64,000 nucleotides of DNA, taken from assembly GCA_030432695.1 (NCBI GenBank), contig JAUILN010000016.1, positions 179,668-243,667 on the forward strand. The letters are read 5' to 3'. The notes beneath the pieces were generated by a model, which did not search any database, was not told where the DNA came from, and saw nothing but the letters and a program-made list of their open reading frames with translations. This document shows positions 34,301 through 42,454 of the stretch, piece by piece (position 1 is the first letter of the stretch; each line of letters opens with the position of its first letter). Source of the DNA: a bacterium (GTDB lineage Bacteria > Planctomycetota > UBA1135 > UBA2386). Both the position numbers and the translations under genes were made by a program.

Positions 34301-35980
34301 GTGCAACCGATCCTTCGCCGCTCCACGCCCATCCTGGCCGCGTCCTGTCTCGCAGGCCTGCTGGCCGTCACTTCTCCCGCCGTCGGCCAGGGCCTGACCC
34401 CGACCACCCGGGCACCGCTCGGTCGACTGGTCTCACGGGCCGCGCCGCGCCCCGACCCGCTGCAGACAGTCGACGCCGAGCTCGGCCTGTCGGTCGCGGT
34501 CGACGTCGACGTCGCACTGCTCGACGCGCTGTCGCCCGCCGGCGGCGACGTCCTGCTGGCCGAGCTGCTGCCGGGCCAGGACCATCGGATGGTGTTCGAC
34601 CGGTGCGAGACCGTCGCCACCGGAGTGAACTGGATCGGCCACTTCGCCGACCTGCCGGCCTCCGACTTCGTGCTGTCGCGGCACCGCGACCAGGTCGCCG
34701 CGAACCTGCGGCCGGCCGACGGCACGCCCTGGGTGCTGGTCCTGCAGCCCGATGCCGGCGGCCACTTCGTCCGCGGCTTCACGCCCGACACCAAGCGCTG
34801 CGGAGTGTCCGACACGGACCCTGCACCAGTGCTGCACCACCGGGCCAACAGAGCGACGGCACGGCCTGGCGGCCCGGGCGCGGCAGCGAGCACCGGAAGC
34901 TGCTGCGACCAGGACCCCGCGGAGATCCGCGTGCTGTTCGTCTACACGGCGCTGGCCGCAGCCCAGGCCTCCGGCCAACCGCTCGGCCCCATCACCTACG
35001 CGCAGCTCGCGGTCGCGCAGACCAGCCGCGACCTGGAGAGCACCGCGCCGAGCGGCTTCGCGCAGCGGATCGTCCAGGTCGGCCTGCCGATCCAGTGGCT
35101 CCACAGCGAGTCCTGCGACACCCTCGGTCCCGACCTGTCCGCCCTGCGCAGCGACCCGAACGTCGCCAACCTCCGCGACGCCGCGCAGGCCGACCTGGTC
35201 TGCGGCCTGATCGCCGACCGGGGCAGCAACTGCCGCGGCACGGTGGTCGGCAAGGGCTACGTCGGCAACGGCACCGACGACAGCCTCGGCTTCACGGTCT
35301 GCCACGTGACGCTCGCCCAACTGGTCACCTCGCACGAGCTCGGCCACAACTTCGGCTGCCGCCACGAGGACTGTTCCGGCGGCGGCGCGAACCACGCGTC
35401 GTCCTACCAGCCCATCCCGCTGTCCACGCTGCGGTTCCAGACCCGCATGTGGGCGACGGTCGGCAGCAGCAACAACTGGTTCTCGAACCCCGACCACCGG
35501 CCCTACGGCTCGCTGCCCACCGGCCAGGCCGGCTGCACCGACAACGTCGGACAGATCGCCACGACGCGGCAGGGCATCGCCAACTTCCGCGGCGTCGAGT
35601 GGGCGTCGCACTCCAGCTACGGCACCGGCTGGCCGGGATTGATCCAGTCCGAGCTCCGTCCGGCTCGGGTCCCGGAGGTCGGAGCCCGCCTGGATCTCGG
35701 CGTGGTCTCGAGCAACCCCTGGACGACGCTGCCCGGCGCGGTACTCCTCGGCTTCCAGCGCGCCAACCTCGCGACCCCGTTCGGCGGGACGCTGCTGCTC
35801 GAGCCGCTGATCGACCTCGGCTTCGTGGTCGGGACCTCGACCGTGTTGCCGATCGACATCCCGGCCGATCCCCAGCTCTGCGGTGCGCGGATCTACGCGC
35901 AGTCCCTGCAGGCCGACCCCGCCGCCAGCCGAGGCGTGGCCTTCAGCCGTGGCCTGGAGCTGCATCTCGGCAAGCGGTGA
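34301..35980 (+). CDS. Secreted metzincin-type zinc metalloprotease with shared C-terminal domain
   Basis: 559 residues. GTG 34301 gives a signal peptide (QPILRRSTPILAASCLAGLLAVTS) and is preceded by a ribosome binding string shared with the 51008 gene. A propeptide-like region of about 190 residues leads to the catalytic domain, starting EIRVLFVYTALAAAQ. The zinc site is HELGHNFGCRHE at 345-356, with three His ligands and the family glycine. The final aspartate of the astacin/reprolysin consensus is Glu here. The last 125 residues (SSYGTGWPG to LELHLGKR) match the C-terminal domain shared by other secreted proteins here, though the usual YGxGC cysteine is Trp. It would cut proteins at or beyond the cell surface. 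The second ECF sigma gene follows 60 bases on. Confidence 0.88.
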   Translation: MQPILRRSTPILAASCLAGLLAVTSPAVGQGLTPTTRAPLGRLVSRAAPRPDPLQTVDAELGLSVAVDVDVALLDALSPAGGDVLLAELLPGQDHRMVFDRCETVATGVNWIGHFADLPASDFVLSRHRDQVAANLRPADGTPWVLVLQPDAGGHFVRGFTPDTKRCGVSDTDPAPVLHHRANRATARPGGPGAAASTGSCCDQDPAEIRVLFVYTALAAAQASGQPLGPITYAQLAVAQTSRDLESTAPSGFAQRIVQVGLPIQWLHSESCDTLGPDLSALRSDPNVANLRDAAQADLVCGLIADRGSNCRGTVVGKGYVGNGTDDSLGFTVCHVTLAQLVTSHELGHNFGCRHEDCSGGGANHASSYQPIPLSTLRFQTRMWATVGSSNNWFSNPDHRPYGSLPTGQAGCTDNVGQIATTRQGIANFRGVEWASHSSYGTGWPGLIQSELRPARVPEVGARLDLGVVSSNPWTTLPGAVLLGFQRANLATPFGGTLLLEPLIDLGFVVGTSTVLPIDIPADPQLCGARIYAQSLQADPAASRGVAFSRGLELHLGKR

Positions 35981-36040
35981 TCCCGCCCACCGGCTCGTTG
36001 CCGATCGGTCCCGGGCGCCGGATCATCACGATCCGCACCG

Positions 36041-36598
36041 ATGCCCCCGCCCGACGACCGTGACCTGACCCTGCTCCTCGCCGCCACCGCCCGCGGCGAT
36101 CCGGACGCACGCTCGCAGCTCGTCGACCGCACCTACGACGAACTCAAGCGCCTCGCCGAGCTCCAGCTCCGGGGCGACGGCCACTCGCTGCAGCCGACCG
36201 CGTTGGTGCACGAGGCCTGGCTGAAGCTGTTCGGTGGCGAGACCGTCCAATCCGAGCACCGCGGACAATTCTTCGCGCTGGCGGCCAAGGTCATGCGCGA
36301 GCTCCTGATCGACCGGCTGCGCAGGCGGCGCGCCCTGCGCCGCGGTGGTGACCGACTGCAGGTCACCCTCGACCCCGCCACGGCCCCCGCGCGCGAGCCG
36401 ACGATCGACCTGCTCGACCTCTGCGAGAAGCTCGAGGAACTGCGCGCACTCGATCCCGAGCAGCACCTGATCGTCGAGCTACGCTACTTCGCCGGACTCA
36501 CGCTCCCTGAGATCGCGACCGAGGTCGGCCGGTCGCTGCCGACCGTGGAACGCCACTGGCGCGCGGCACGGGCGTGGTTGGCAGCCCGGCTCGGCTGA
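36041..36598 (+). CDS. ECF sigma factor of the planctomycete ALVHEAWLKL type (locus 2)
   Basis: A 185-residue sigma factor, paralogue of the one at 14996. Sigma-2 appears as LQPTALVHEAWLKLFGG and HRGQFFALAAKVMRELLIDR; sigma-4 as DPEQHLIVELRYFAGLTL and a helix-turn-helix ending VERHWRAARAWLAARLG. It converges on its kinase partner with no base between the stop codons (TGATCA). The upstream gene is a secreted metalloprotease on the same strand, 60 bases away, so read-through is possible. No anti-sigma factor is present. In planctomycetes such sigma factors are thought to be controlled by neighbouring Ser/Thr kinases; that remains inference here. Confidence 0.92.
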   Translation: MPPPDDRDLTLLLAATARGDPDARSQLVDRTYDELKRLAELQLRGDGHSLQPTALVHEAWLKLFGGETVQSEHRGQFFALAAKVMRELLIDRLRRRRALRRGGDRLQVTLDPATAPAREPTIDLLDLCEKLEELRALDPEQHLIVELRYFAGLTLPEIATEVGRSLPTVERHWRAARAWLAARLG

Positions 36599-39358
36599 TC
36601 ACCGGCCGGCCTCGAGCCGCGCCTGTTCGACCCGCCACCGCGCCGCCTCGTCCGGCTTGCCCCAGTCGTCGTACAGGCCCGCGAGCTCGACCAACAGCTC
36701 GTGGCGGACCGCGGGATCGTCGAGACCGTCCACCGCCACCGCCTCCCACGCCGCGAGGACCATCGATTCGGCCTCCTCGAACCGCCGGAGCTGGCGCAGG
36801 GTGTGGCAGATCGAAGCCGCGGCGAGGCAGGTGCCCGGATGCTCCGGCCCGAGTTCCGCCAGCCGCCAGGAGTGGACCGCCTGCCGGAGCTCCAGCGCGC
36901 GGCCCGACTCCCCGAGCCGGAATCGGCACAGCGCCAGATTCAGCCGGAGGGTGGAGCTCAACCAGGTCATCTCGCCGGCATCGCCCTCGACCAGACCGAG
37001 CAGAGTCTCGAACTCCTGCGCCGCACTCGCGAAGTCGCCCTGGTTGAAGCGCAGCCCGGCCCGGTTGGCCCGGGTCGAGACGATCTCGGGATGCCGCGCG
37101 GTCAGATGCGCCGCGCGGATCTCCAGCGCGCGACGGAGTTCGACGTCGGCCCGCGTGAGGTCTCCGGTGCCGAGGAACAGGTTGCCGAGGTTGTTGTGGA
37201 CGACCGCCGCCGCCAACGAATCGGCCCCGAACATCCGCACGCGCATCGCCAGGCTGTCACGGAACAACCGCTCCGCGGTGTCGGCGTCGCCCTTCGCCTG
37301 CAGCAGCGAGGCGTGGTTGTTCAGCGTCCGCGCGATCTCCTCGTGGTCGCCGGCGTACAGCTTCCGCTCGGCTTCCAGCGCCAGCTCGTAGCAACGCTGC
37401 GCGCCGTCGTAGTCGCCACGATCGTGCAGCAGGGAAGCGAGGCTGTTGCGCACGCTGGCGATCTCCGGGTGACCCTCGGGGTGGAGCGCCTCGAACTGGG
37501 CGAGGGCGTCCCGGAACAGCTCCTCCGCCGCGGCGAACCCGGACTGCTGCACGCGGAGGCGGGCGAGGGTCGACTGCACGGCGGCCAGACCACTGTGTGG
37601 AGGCACGTGCAGGCGACGCCGCATCGCCAGCGCGGCGAGCAGGCGCTCCTCCGCCGCGGCGGGCCGGCCGGCGTCGAGCTCCACTCGGCCGAGGAGGTTG
37701 AGGACCGCGGCGACGTCGTCGTGGTCGGGTGGCAAGGCGCGCCGCCGGATCGCCAGGGCTTCGGTGAGCACGGCGCGGGCTTCGTCGTGCTTCGACTCCG
37801 CCAGCGACTCGCGACCGAGTTCGACCAGGGCGGCCGCGGTGTCGAGATGGTCGTCGCCGAGCGTCGCCCGGCGCAGGTGCACCGCGGCCTCCAGGTGTTC
37901 GCGCGCTTCGTCGAACCGACTCAGGGCCCGGAACGTCGCGCCGATGGTGAGCCGCAGGGCCGCCTCGACCTCCGGCTCGTCGAAGCCCCGACCTTCGAGG
38001 GCTCGCGACGAACGCCCGAGCAGCGTGCCGACGGTCACGTCCGCGCCGAGGCTGGACGCCGGTTGCGCGGACTCCAGCATGTCGACGAAGAAGCCGAGCA
38101 CGGTGGTGGCCTTGATCGCCTCGCGCCTGGCCTCGTCCCGTTCCTCGAACGAGCGTTGCAAGCCGTACGAGGTGCCGGCCAGTCCGAGCACCAGCACCAA
38201 CACGATCGCCGCGGTCGCGGCGACCAGCGACCGGTTGCGACGCGCGAACTTCCTCAACTGGTAGAGGGTGCCAGGCGGCCGCGCCTGAATCGGTCGGTCG
38301 TCGAGATGACGCTGCAGGTCGGCCCGCAACTCCCGCACGCCTGGGTAGCGCTCGCCGAGTTCGACCGCGAGCGCCTTGTCGAGGATGGTGTCGAGGTCGC
38401 CACGCAGCTCCGGGCGCAGCACGCGCAGGCGCCGCGGGGCCTCGTCGCGGATCGCCAGCAGGGCGGCGGTCAGCGGGAGGTCGCGGACCTGGCGCGGCAA
38501 CTCGCCGGTGAGCAGCTCGAACAGCATCACGCCCAACGCGTGCACGTCGCTGCGGGCATCGAGGCTGCCGGCCTCACCGGCGGCCTGCTCCGGACTCATG
38601 TAGGCCGGCGTGCCGAGCAGTTGGCCACTCTGGGTCTGCTCGAGGAACCCCTCGGCCGCACCGAGGCCGCGGGCCAAGCCGAAGTCCAACACCTTCGGCT
38701 GGCCGTCCGCGGTCACCAGCACGTTGGCCGGCTTCAGGTCGCGGTGGACCACGCCGGCCGCTTGGGCGTGCAGCACCGCGTCCGCGACGCGCACGATCAG
38801 GGCCACACGCTCCCGGTCCCCGAGCGATCGTTCTGCCGCGTAGGCGGTGATCGGCACGCCGTCGACCAGCTCCATCACCAGGTACGGCTGCGGTCCGTCG
38901 GGAGACTCCCAGACCCCGGAGGTATGGACCTGCGCGATCCCGGGATGCTGCAAGCGACCCAACAGATCGACTTCGCGCTCGAAGCGCGCGAACACCTCGG
39001 CCGAAGCGACCGCGGTGCGGACCAGCTTCAGCGCGACCCGACGCTGGGGCGCCCGTTGCCGCGCCTCGTAGACCACCCCCATGCCGCCACGCCCGAGTTC
39101 GCGCACCAGCTCGAAGTCGCCGATCCGCGCCGGCATGCCGGGCTCGTGCGCCGCCGCCTCCGTCAGCGCCTCCAAGGGCCGAGCCGACTCCAGCAACGAT
39201 CCCGAGGCCTCGTCGGCGTTGATCATCCGCAGCACCTCGGCGCGGAGTCCGGTGTCGTCGCCGCAGAGCTGCTCGAGCACCCGCGCGCGTGCCTCGCCCG
39301 CGACGGCGACGGCTTCCAGGAACACCGCGGTCAGGCGCTGGTGACGCTCGGACGACAT
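36599..39358 (-). CDS. Transmembrane Ser/Thr protein kinase with TPR sensor region (locus 2)
   Basis: A 919-residue paralogue of the locus 1 kinase with the same plan. The helical N-terminus (1-78) is followed by the kinase domain with GRGGMG (89-94), K111, HRDLKPAN (205-212, D207) and DFG (225-227). A membrane segment lies at about 376-400, and about 500 residues of TPR repeats lie outside. The kinase and membrane regions are strikingly alike in the two proteins (for example YEARQRAPQRRVALKL and YQLRKFARRNR), while the TPR tails have diverged more. That fits a shared signalling output with different ligands. ATG 39358 is chosen for alignment with locus 1; TATCAT lies eight bases upstream. 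It is divergent from an HtrA-PDZ-PA14 protease gene. Confidence 0.94.
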   Translation of the reverse strand: MSSERHQRLTAVFLEAVAVAGEARARVLEQLCGDDTGLRAEVLRMINADEASGSLLESARPLEALTEAAAHEPGMPARIGDFELVRELGRGGMGVVYEARQRAPQRRVALKLVRTAVASAEVFARFEREVDLLGRLQHPGIAQVHTSGVWESPDGPQPYLVMELVDGVPITAYAAERSLGDRERVALIVRVADAVLHAQAAGVVHRDLKPANVLVTADGQPKVLDFGLARGLGAAEGFLEQTQSGQLLGTPAYMSPEQAAGEAGSLDARSDVHALGVMLFELLTGELPRQVRDLPLTAALLAIRDEAPRRLRVLRPELRGDLDTILDKALAVELGERYPGVRELRADLQRHLDDRPIQARPPGTLYQLRKFARRNRSLVAATAAIVLVLVLGLAGTSYGLQRSFEERDEARREAIKATTVLGFFVDMLESAQPASSLGADVTVGTLLGRSSRALEGRGFDEPEVEAALRLTIGATFRALSRFDEAREHLEAAVHLRRATLGDDHLDTAAALVELGRESLAESKHDEARAVLTEALAIRRRALPPDHDDVAAVLNLLGRVELDAGRPAAAEERLLAALAMRRRLHVPPHSGLAAVQSTLARLRVQQSGFAAAEELFRDALAQFEALHPEGHPEIASVRNSLASLLHDRGDYDGAQRCYELALEAERKLYAGDHEEIARTLNNHASLLQAKGDADTAERLFRDSLAMRVRMFGADSLAAAVVHNNLGNLFLGTGDLTRADVELRRALEIRAAHLTARHPEIVSTRANRAGLRFNQGDFASAAQEFETLLGLVEGDAGEMTWLSSTLRLNLALCRFRLGESGRALELRQAVHSWRLAELGPEHPGTCLAAASICHTLRQLRRFEEAESMVLAAWEAVAVDGLDDPAVRHELLVELAGLYDDWGKPDEAARWRVEQARLEAGR

Positions 39359-39366
39359 GGCGAAGG

Positions 39367-39372
39367 ATGATA
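39367..39372 (-). promoter_or_regulatory. Predicted -10 box TATCAT before the locus 2 kinase
   Basis: On the minus strand TATCAT precedes the kinase ATG by eight bases. It shares the 64-base spacer with the opposing protease promoter. Confidence 0.4.
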
Positions 39373-39409
39373 GCGGTGGGCAGGTCGCGACTGGCTGGGC
39401 CGAGCTTCC

Positions 39410-39415
39410 TAGACT
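39410..39415 (+). promoter_or_regulatory. Predicted -10 box TAGACT, leaderless start
   Basis: TAGACT is followed by seven bases and ATG 39423. The same hexamer serves the locus 1 kinase on its own strand. Confidence 0.48.
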
Positions 39416-39422
39416 TCGCCGC

Positions 39423-40841
39423 ATGCGACTCCCTCTCGCCGCGGCCCTCGCGCTGTCGACCGCGGCCACCGTTCCGGCGCAGAGCATCGGAGCCCACCCC
39501 TCAGGCGCCGTCTCCTCGCCACGCCACACCCCGCTGGTCCGCCTCGTCGCGAGCTGCGTCGATGCCGTGGTGTCGATCCGCATCCGTTCACCCGACGGAG
39601 CCGGCGGCCCCGAACGGGTCGGCACCGGCTCGGTCCTGCACCGCGACGGCTACGTGCTGACCAACCACCACGTCGTCGATGGCGTGTCGACGGGTCGCGT
39701 CCAGTTCCGCGACGGCACCACCTTGCCGTTCGAAGTCGTCGCGACCCTGCCGCACGAGGACCTCGCGGTGCTGCACGTCGCCGCGAACCGACCGCTGCCC
39801 TCCCTGCCGCTCGGCCGCAGCCACGACCTCCTGCTCGGCGAGCCGGTGGTGGCGATCGGCGACGCCGCGGCCCTGCCGTTCACGGTCTCGCAGGGCATCG
39901 TCAGCGGCCTCGACCGCGCCACCGCCACCGAGCAGGCCTTCCTGCCCGCGATGCTGCAGACCGACGCGGCGATCAACGGCGGCAACTCGGGTGGGCCGCT
40001 GGTCAACGCGCTCGGGCAGCAGATCGGTGTGGTCACCTCGCGCCGCGCCGATGCCGACAACGTGGCGTTCGCGATCACCGCCGACCACGTCCGCGCGCTG
40101 CTCACCGAACTTCTCGCGGTCGATGCGCGGAGCGGCCTCCAGCTCGGCTTCGAAGTCGAGCCGCTGGCGGAGCAGGCCCGGATCGCCGCGCTGACCGCCG
40201 ACGGCCCCGCGGCACGTGCCGGCCTGTCGGTCGACGACGTCGTCACGAAGCTCGGCACCGAACCCATCACCGGACCGACCGACCTGCTGTTCGCGCAGCT
40301 CGGGATCACCGCCGTCGAACCGATCCGCATCGCGGTGCTCCGCGGTGACCGGGAGTTCGAGTTCACCCTCACTCCCGAAGCCGTGCCTGCAGGTGCCGCG
40401 ACCGAGCTGGATGCATCCGCCCCCGGCCTCGACTGGGCGCTGTACGAAGGCGCCTGGAGCCGGCTACCGGACTTCGGATCGCTGGAGCCGAGCGCCCGCG
40501 GTGACTGCACCGCCCCGGCGGTCGATGTGCATGGCGTGCGTCGCGACGACTTCGCGCTGCTGTTCAGCGGCTTCGTCGAACTCCCCGCCGACGGTGCCTG
40601 GCAGTTCGGCACGACTTCCGACGACGGCAGCCGCCTGTGGATCGACGGCGAGCTGGTGGTCGACAACGACGGCCTGCACGGCCGACAGACCCGCACCGGC
40701 ACCCGTCGCCTCGCCAGCGGCCTGCACGCGCTCCGCGTCGCGTTCTTCGAGCGCGGTGGCGCGGAGGTCCTGGAGGTCTCGCTCGCCGGACCCGGACAAT
40801 GTTGGGCGACGATCCCCGCGACCGCCTACCGACGTCGCTGA
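39423..40841 (+). CDS. Secreted HtrA-type trypsin-like protease with PDZ and C-terminal PA14 domains
   Basis: A 472-residue exported protease. After the signal peptide (1-20), a trypsin-like domain of the HtrA/DegP class has the full triad: H83 (LTNHHVVDG), D113 (HEDLAVL) and S189 (INGGNSGGP). A PDZ domain follows at about 235-335 (AALTADGPAARAGLSVDDVV). Residues about 345-470 are a PA14 domain (FALLFSGFVELPADGAW, TTSDDGSRLWIDGELVVDND), a carbohydrate-binding fold. HtrA proteins degrade misfolded envelope proteins; PA14 could tether this one to glycan. The combination is unusual, since HtrA proteases normally end in one or two PDZ domains. The gene is divergent from the locus 2 kinase, a position equivalent to the esterase gene in locus 1. 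Confidence 0.88.
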   Translation: MRLPLAAALALSTAATVPAQSIGAHPSGAVSSPRHTPLVRLVASCVDAVVSIRIRSPDGAGGPERVGTGSVLHRDGYVLTNHHVVDGVSTGRVQFRDGTTLPFEVVATLPHEDLAVLHVAANRPLPSLPLGRSHDLLLGEPVVAIGDAAALPFTVSQGIVSGLDRATATEQAFLPAMLQTDAAINGGNSGGPLVNALGQQIGVVTSRRADADNVAFAITADHVRALLTELLAVDARSGLQLGFEVEPLAEQARIAALTADGPAARAGLSVDDVVTKLGTEPITGPTDLLFAQLGITAVEPIRIAVLRGDREFEFTLTPEAVPAGAATELDASAPGLDWALYEGAWSRLPDFGSLEPSARGDCTAPAVDVHGVRRDDFALLFSGFVELPADGAWQFGTTSDDGSRLWIDGELVVDNDGLHGRQTRTGTRRLASGLHALRVAFFERGGAEVLEVSLAGPGQCWATIPATAYRRR

Positions 40842-40885
40842 CCCGCAGCCCGCGCGACGCATCGGTCGTGCGAACGCGCACGCGG

Positions 40886-42259
40886 TCAGCGCAGCGCGCC
40901 CACCTGCACCGCGATGCCGTTGGTCATCGCCACCACGCCGAACACCGGGCCACCCGCCACCGGGTCGAAGCCCTGGAAGTGCAGCGGCAGCATGTAGAGG
41001 TTGAGGTCGTTCGGCAGCGGGATCGACGTGGTCGGCGCGGCGACGGGGAACGCGCCGGGGACCGCCCAGGACGCGACGTGCAGGTCGCAGCCGCCGAGCG
41101 GCGTGGTGGCAGCCTCGTTCGAGAACATCAGGAACGGCGTGCCGCTCGGCGAGGTGATCTGCAGCTCGAGGGAACCGCCGATCTGCGGCAGGCTGCCAGG
41201 ATCGAGTGCGATCGTCCCGCCCCCTGTACAGGCATCGCCGAGCGCGTAGCTGCGGCCGGTCGCAGCCCGGTAGACCACGCCGAAGCCGGTCAGACCCTGA
41301 GCCTGCCATTCGCCGAGCAGGCCGACGATCTCCGCGCCGGGCTTGTCCAGATAGCGGATCCGCACGGCGTCGGCCTGCGGCGTGCCGATCGTCGTCGTCT
41401 GCCCGCGATCCGAATGGAACCGAAGCGCGTGGAAGACCGCCGGGTCGGACGGCGAGTGCCATGCTTCGAGGCTGTCCAGGAAGTCACCGGCGACGAAACT
41501 CACCTCCTCGGTCGTCCCGCCCGAAGAAGCGCCCTTCCACACGGTCGTCCCCCGGTTGGTCCCGTCGGAATTGAGCACCCGAGCCCGCAGCCCCAGGATG
41601 CTGCCGTCGGCCGCGAGGCGGACGATGACGGTGCCGAACCGGACCCCCTCGCTGACGAGCAGCGGCTGCAGGGTCCCCGGCGAGGCCGAAACCGGCAGTG
41701 GCCCCCTCGAGGTCTCGTGCAGCGGCCGGAACGTGACCTGCAGTCCTTCGATGGTCGCGGACGCGCCGCGGCCCCTCCGGAAGCCGCTGAGCACCGCGAT
41801 CTCGTGGTCCACCATCTCCAGCCGAACGGTCGACTCGCCGTTCGGGACGTTGCCGATGCTCCGGCTGACCCCACCGAGCGACTCGAGGCGGAGGTAGCTG
41901 AACGGCGCGACGTCGTCGACGGTGATCGCGACCAGCGGATCCCCGTCGGGGAGGTCGAGCGGGAGCGCGAGCCCCGGGTAGTCGTTCGCGTACGCGGTGG
42001 CTCGACCCGTACCCAGGTAGGAGGCATGGGTGCGGCCCAGATTGCGGATCTCGCCGGCGGAATCGACCGCCACCTCGAGGCCCTGGATCCGGTAGCCCGG
42101 TGGAGTCCCGAGGGCGAACGTGGACCCGGCCGAGGAGCCGACGAGTTGCGAGTCGACGTCCTGCCACTGAGCCGTCGCGGAGGTGACGAGGCCGAGGGTC
42201 AGAGCAAGACTCGTGGCGGGGAGGCAGCGAAAGGCGCGACGCGCGCAGAGGAGTTCCAT
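40886..42259 (-). CDS. Secreted protein of unknown function with shared C-terminal domain
   Basis: A 457-residue exported protein with a signal peptide (ATSLALTLGLVTSATAQ). Residues about 45-180 and 190-330 are beta-rich and may be two related units. Each has a G-x-x-[IV] strand pair (GYRIQGLEVAVDSAGEI; GVRFGTVIVRLAADGSI) and an aromatic loop; GDFLDSLEAWHSPSDPAVFH resembles jacalin-type lectin strands, a weak guess. The last 120 residues (YALGDACTGGG to IAVQVGALR) match the C-terminal domain of the other secreted proteins: P-x-x-G-x-L-x-L-x-I, a FLMFSN strand, LGGCDLH, then P-x-P-x-D-L and the final strand. It converges on the HtrA-PDZ-PA14 gene. No enzyme motif is seen. Confidence 0.72.
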   Translation of the reverse strand: MELLCARRAFRCLPATSLALTLGLVTSATAQWQDVDSQLVGSSAGSTFALGTPPGYRIQGLEVAVDSAGEIRNLGRTHASYLGTGRATAYANDYPGLALPLDLPDGDPLVAITVDDVAPFSYLRLESLGGVSRSIGNVPNGESTVRLEMVDHEIAVLSGFRRGRGASATIEGLQVTFRPLHETSRGPLPVSASPGTLQPLLVSEGVRFGTVIVRLAADGSILGLRARVLNSDGTNRGTTVWKGASSGGTTEEVSFVAGDFLDSLEAWHSPSDPAVFHALRFHSDRGQTTTIGTPQADAVRIRYLDKPGAEIVGLLGEWQAQGLTGFGVVYRAATGRSYALGDACTGGGTIALDPGSLPQIGGSLELQITSPSGTPFLMFSNEAATTPLGGCDLHVASWAVPGAFPVAAPTTSIPLPNDLNLYMLPLHFQGFDPVAGGPVFGVVAMTNGIAVQVGALR

Positions 42260-42454
42260 GGATCGATGGGTGCGTGAACGGACTTGCTGGCCGCGACACG
42301 TCTCCGTGACGTGCCGGCGGCCGATTCGCAGGTCCTCACGCGAGCCCGATCACGATCCGGCCATCTTCTGGCCAAAGATCCTGAAAGTTCCGCCAGATCC
42401 GGTGGCATGGAGGCCTGGCTTCCCCAGCCACCACGGCCAGCCTCCGGCTCGCAC

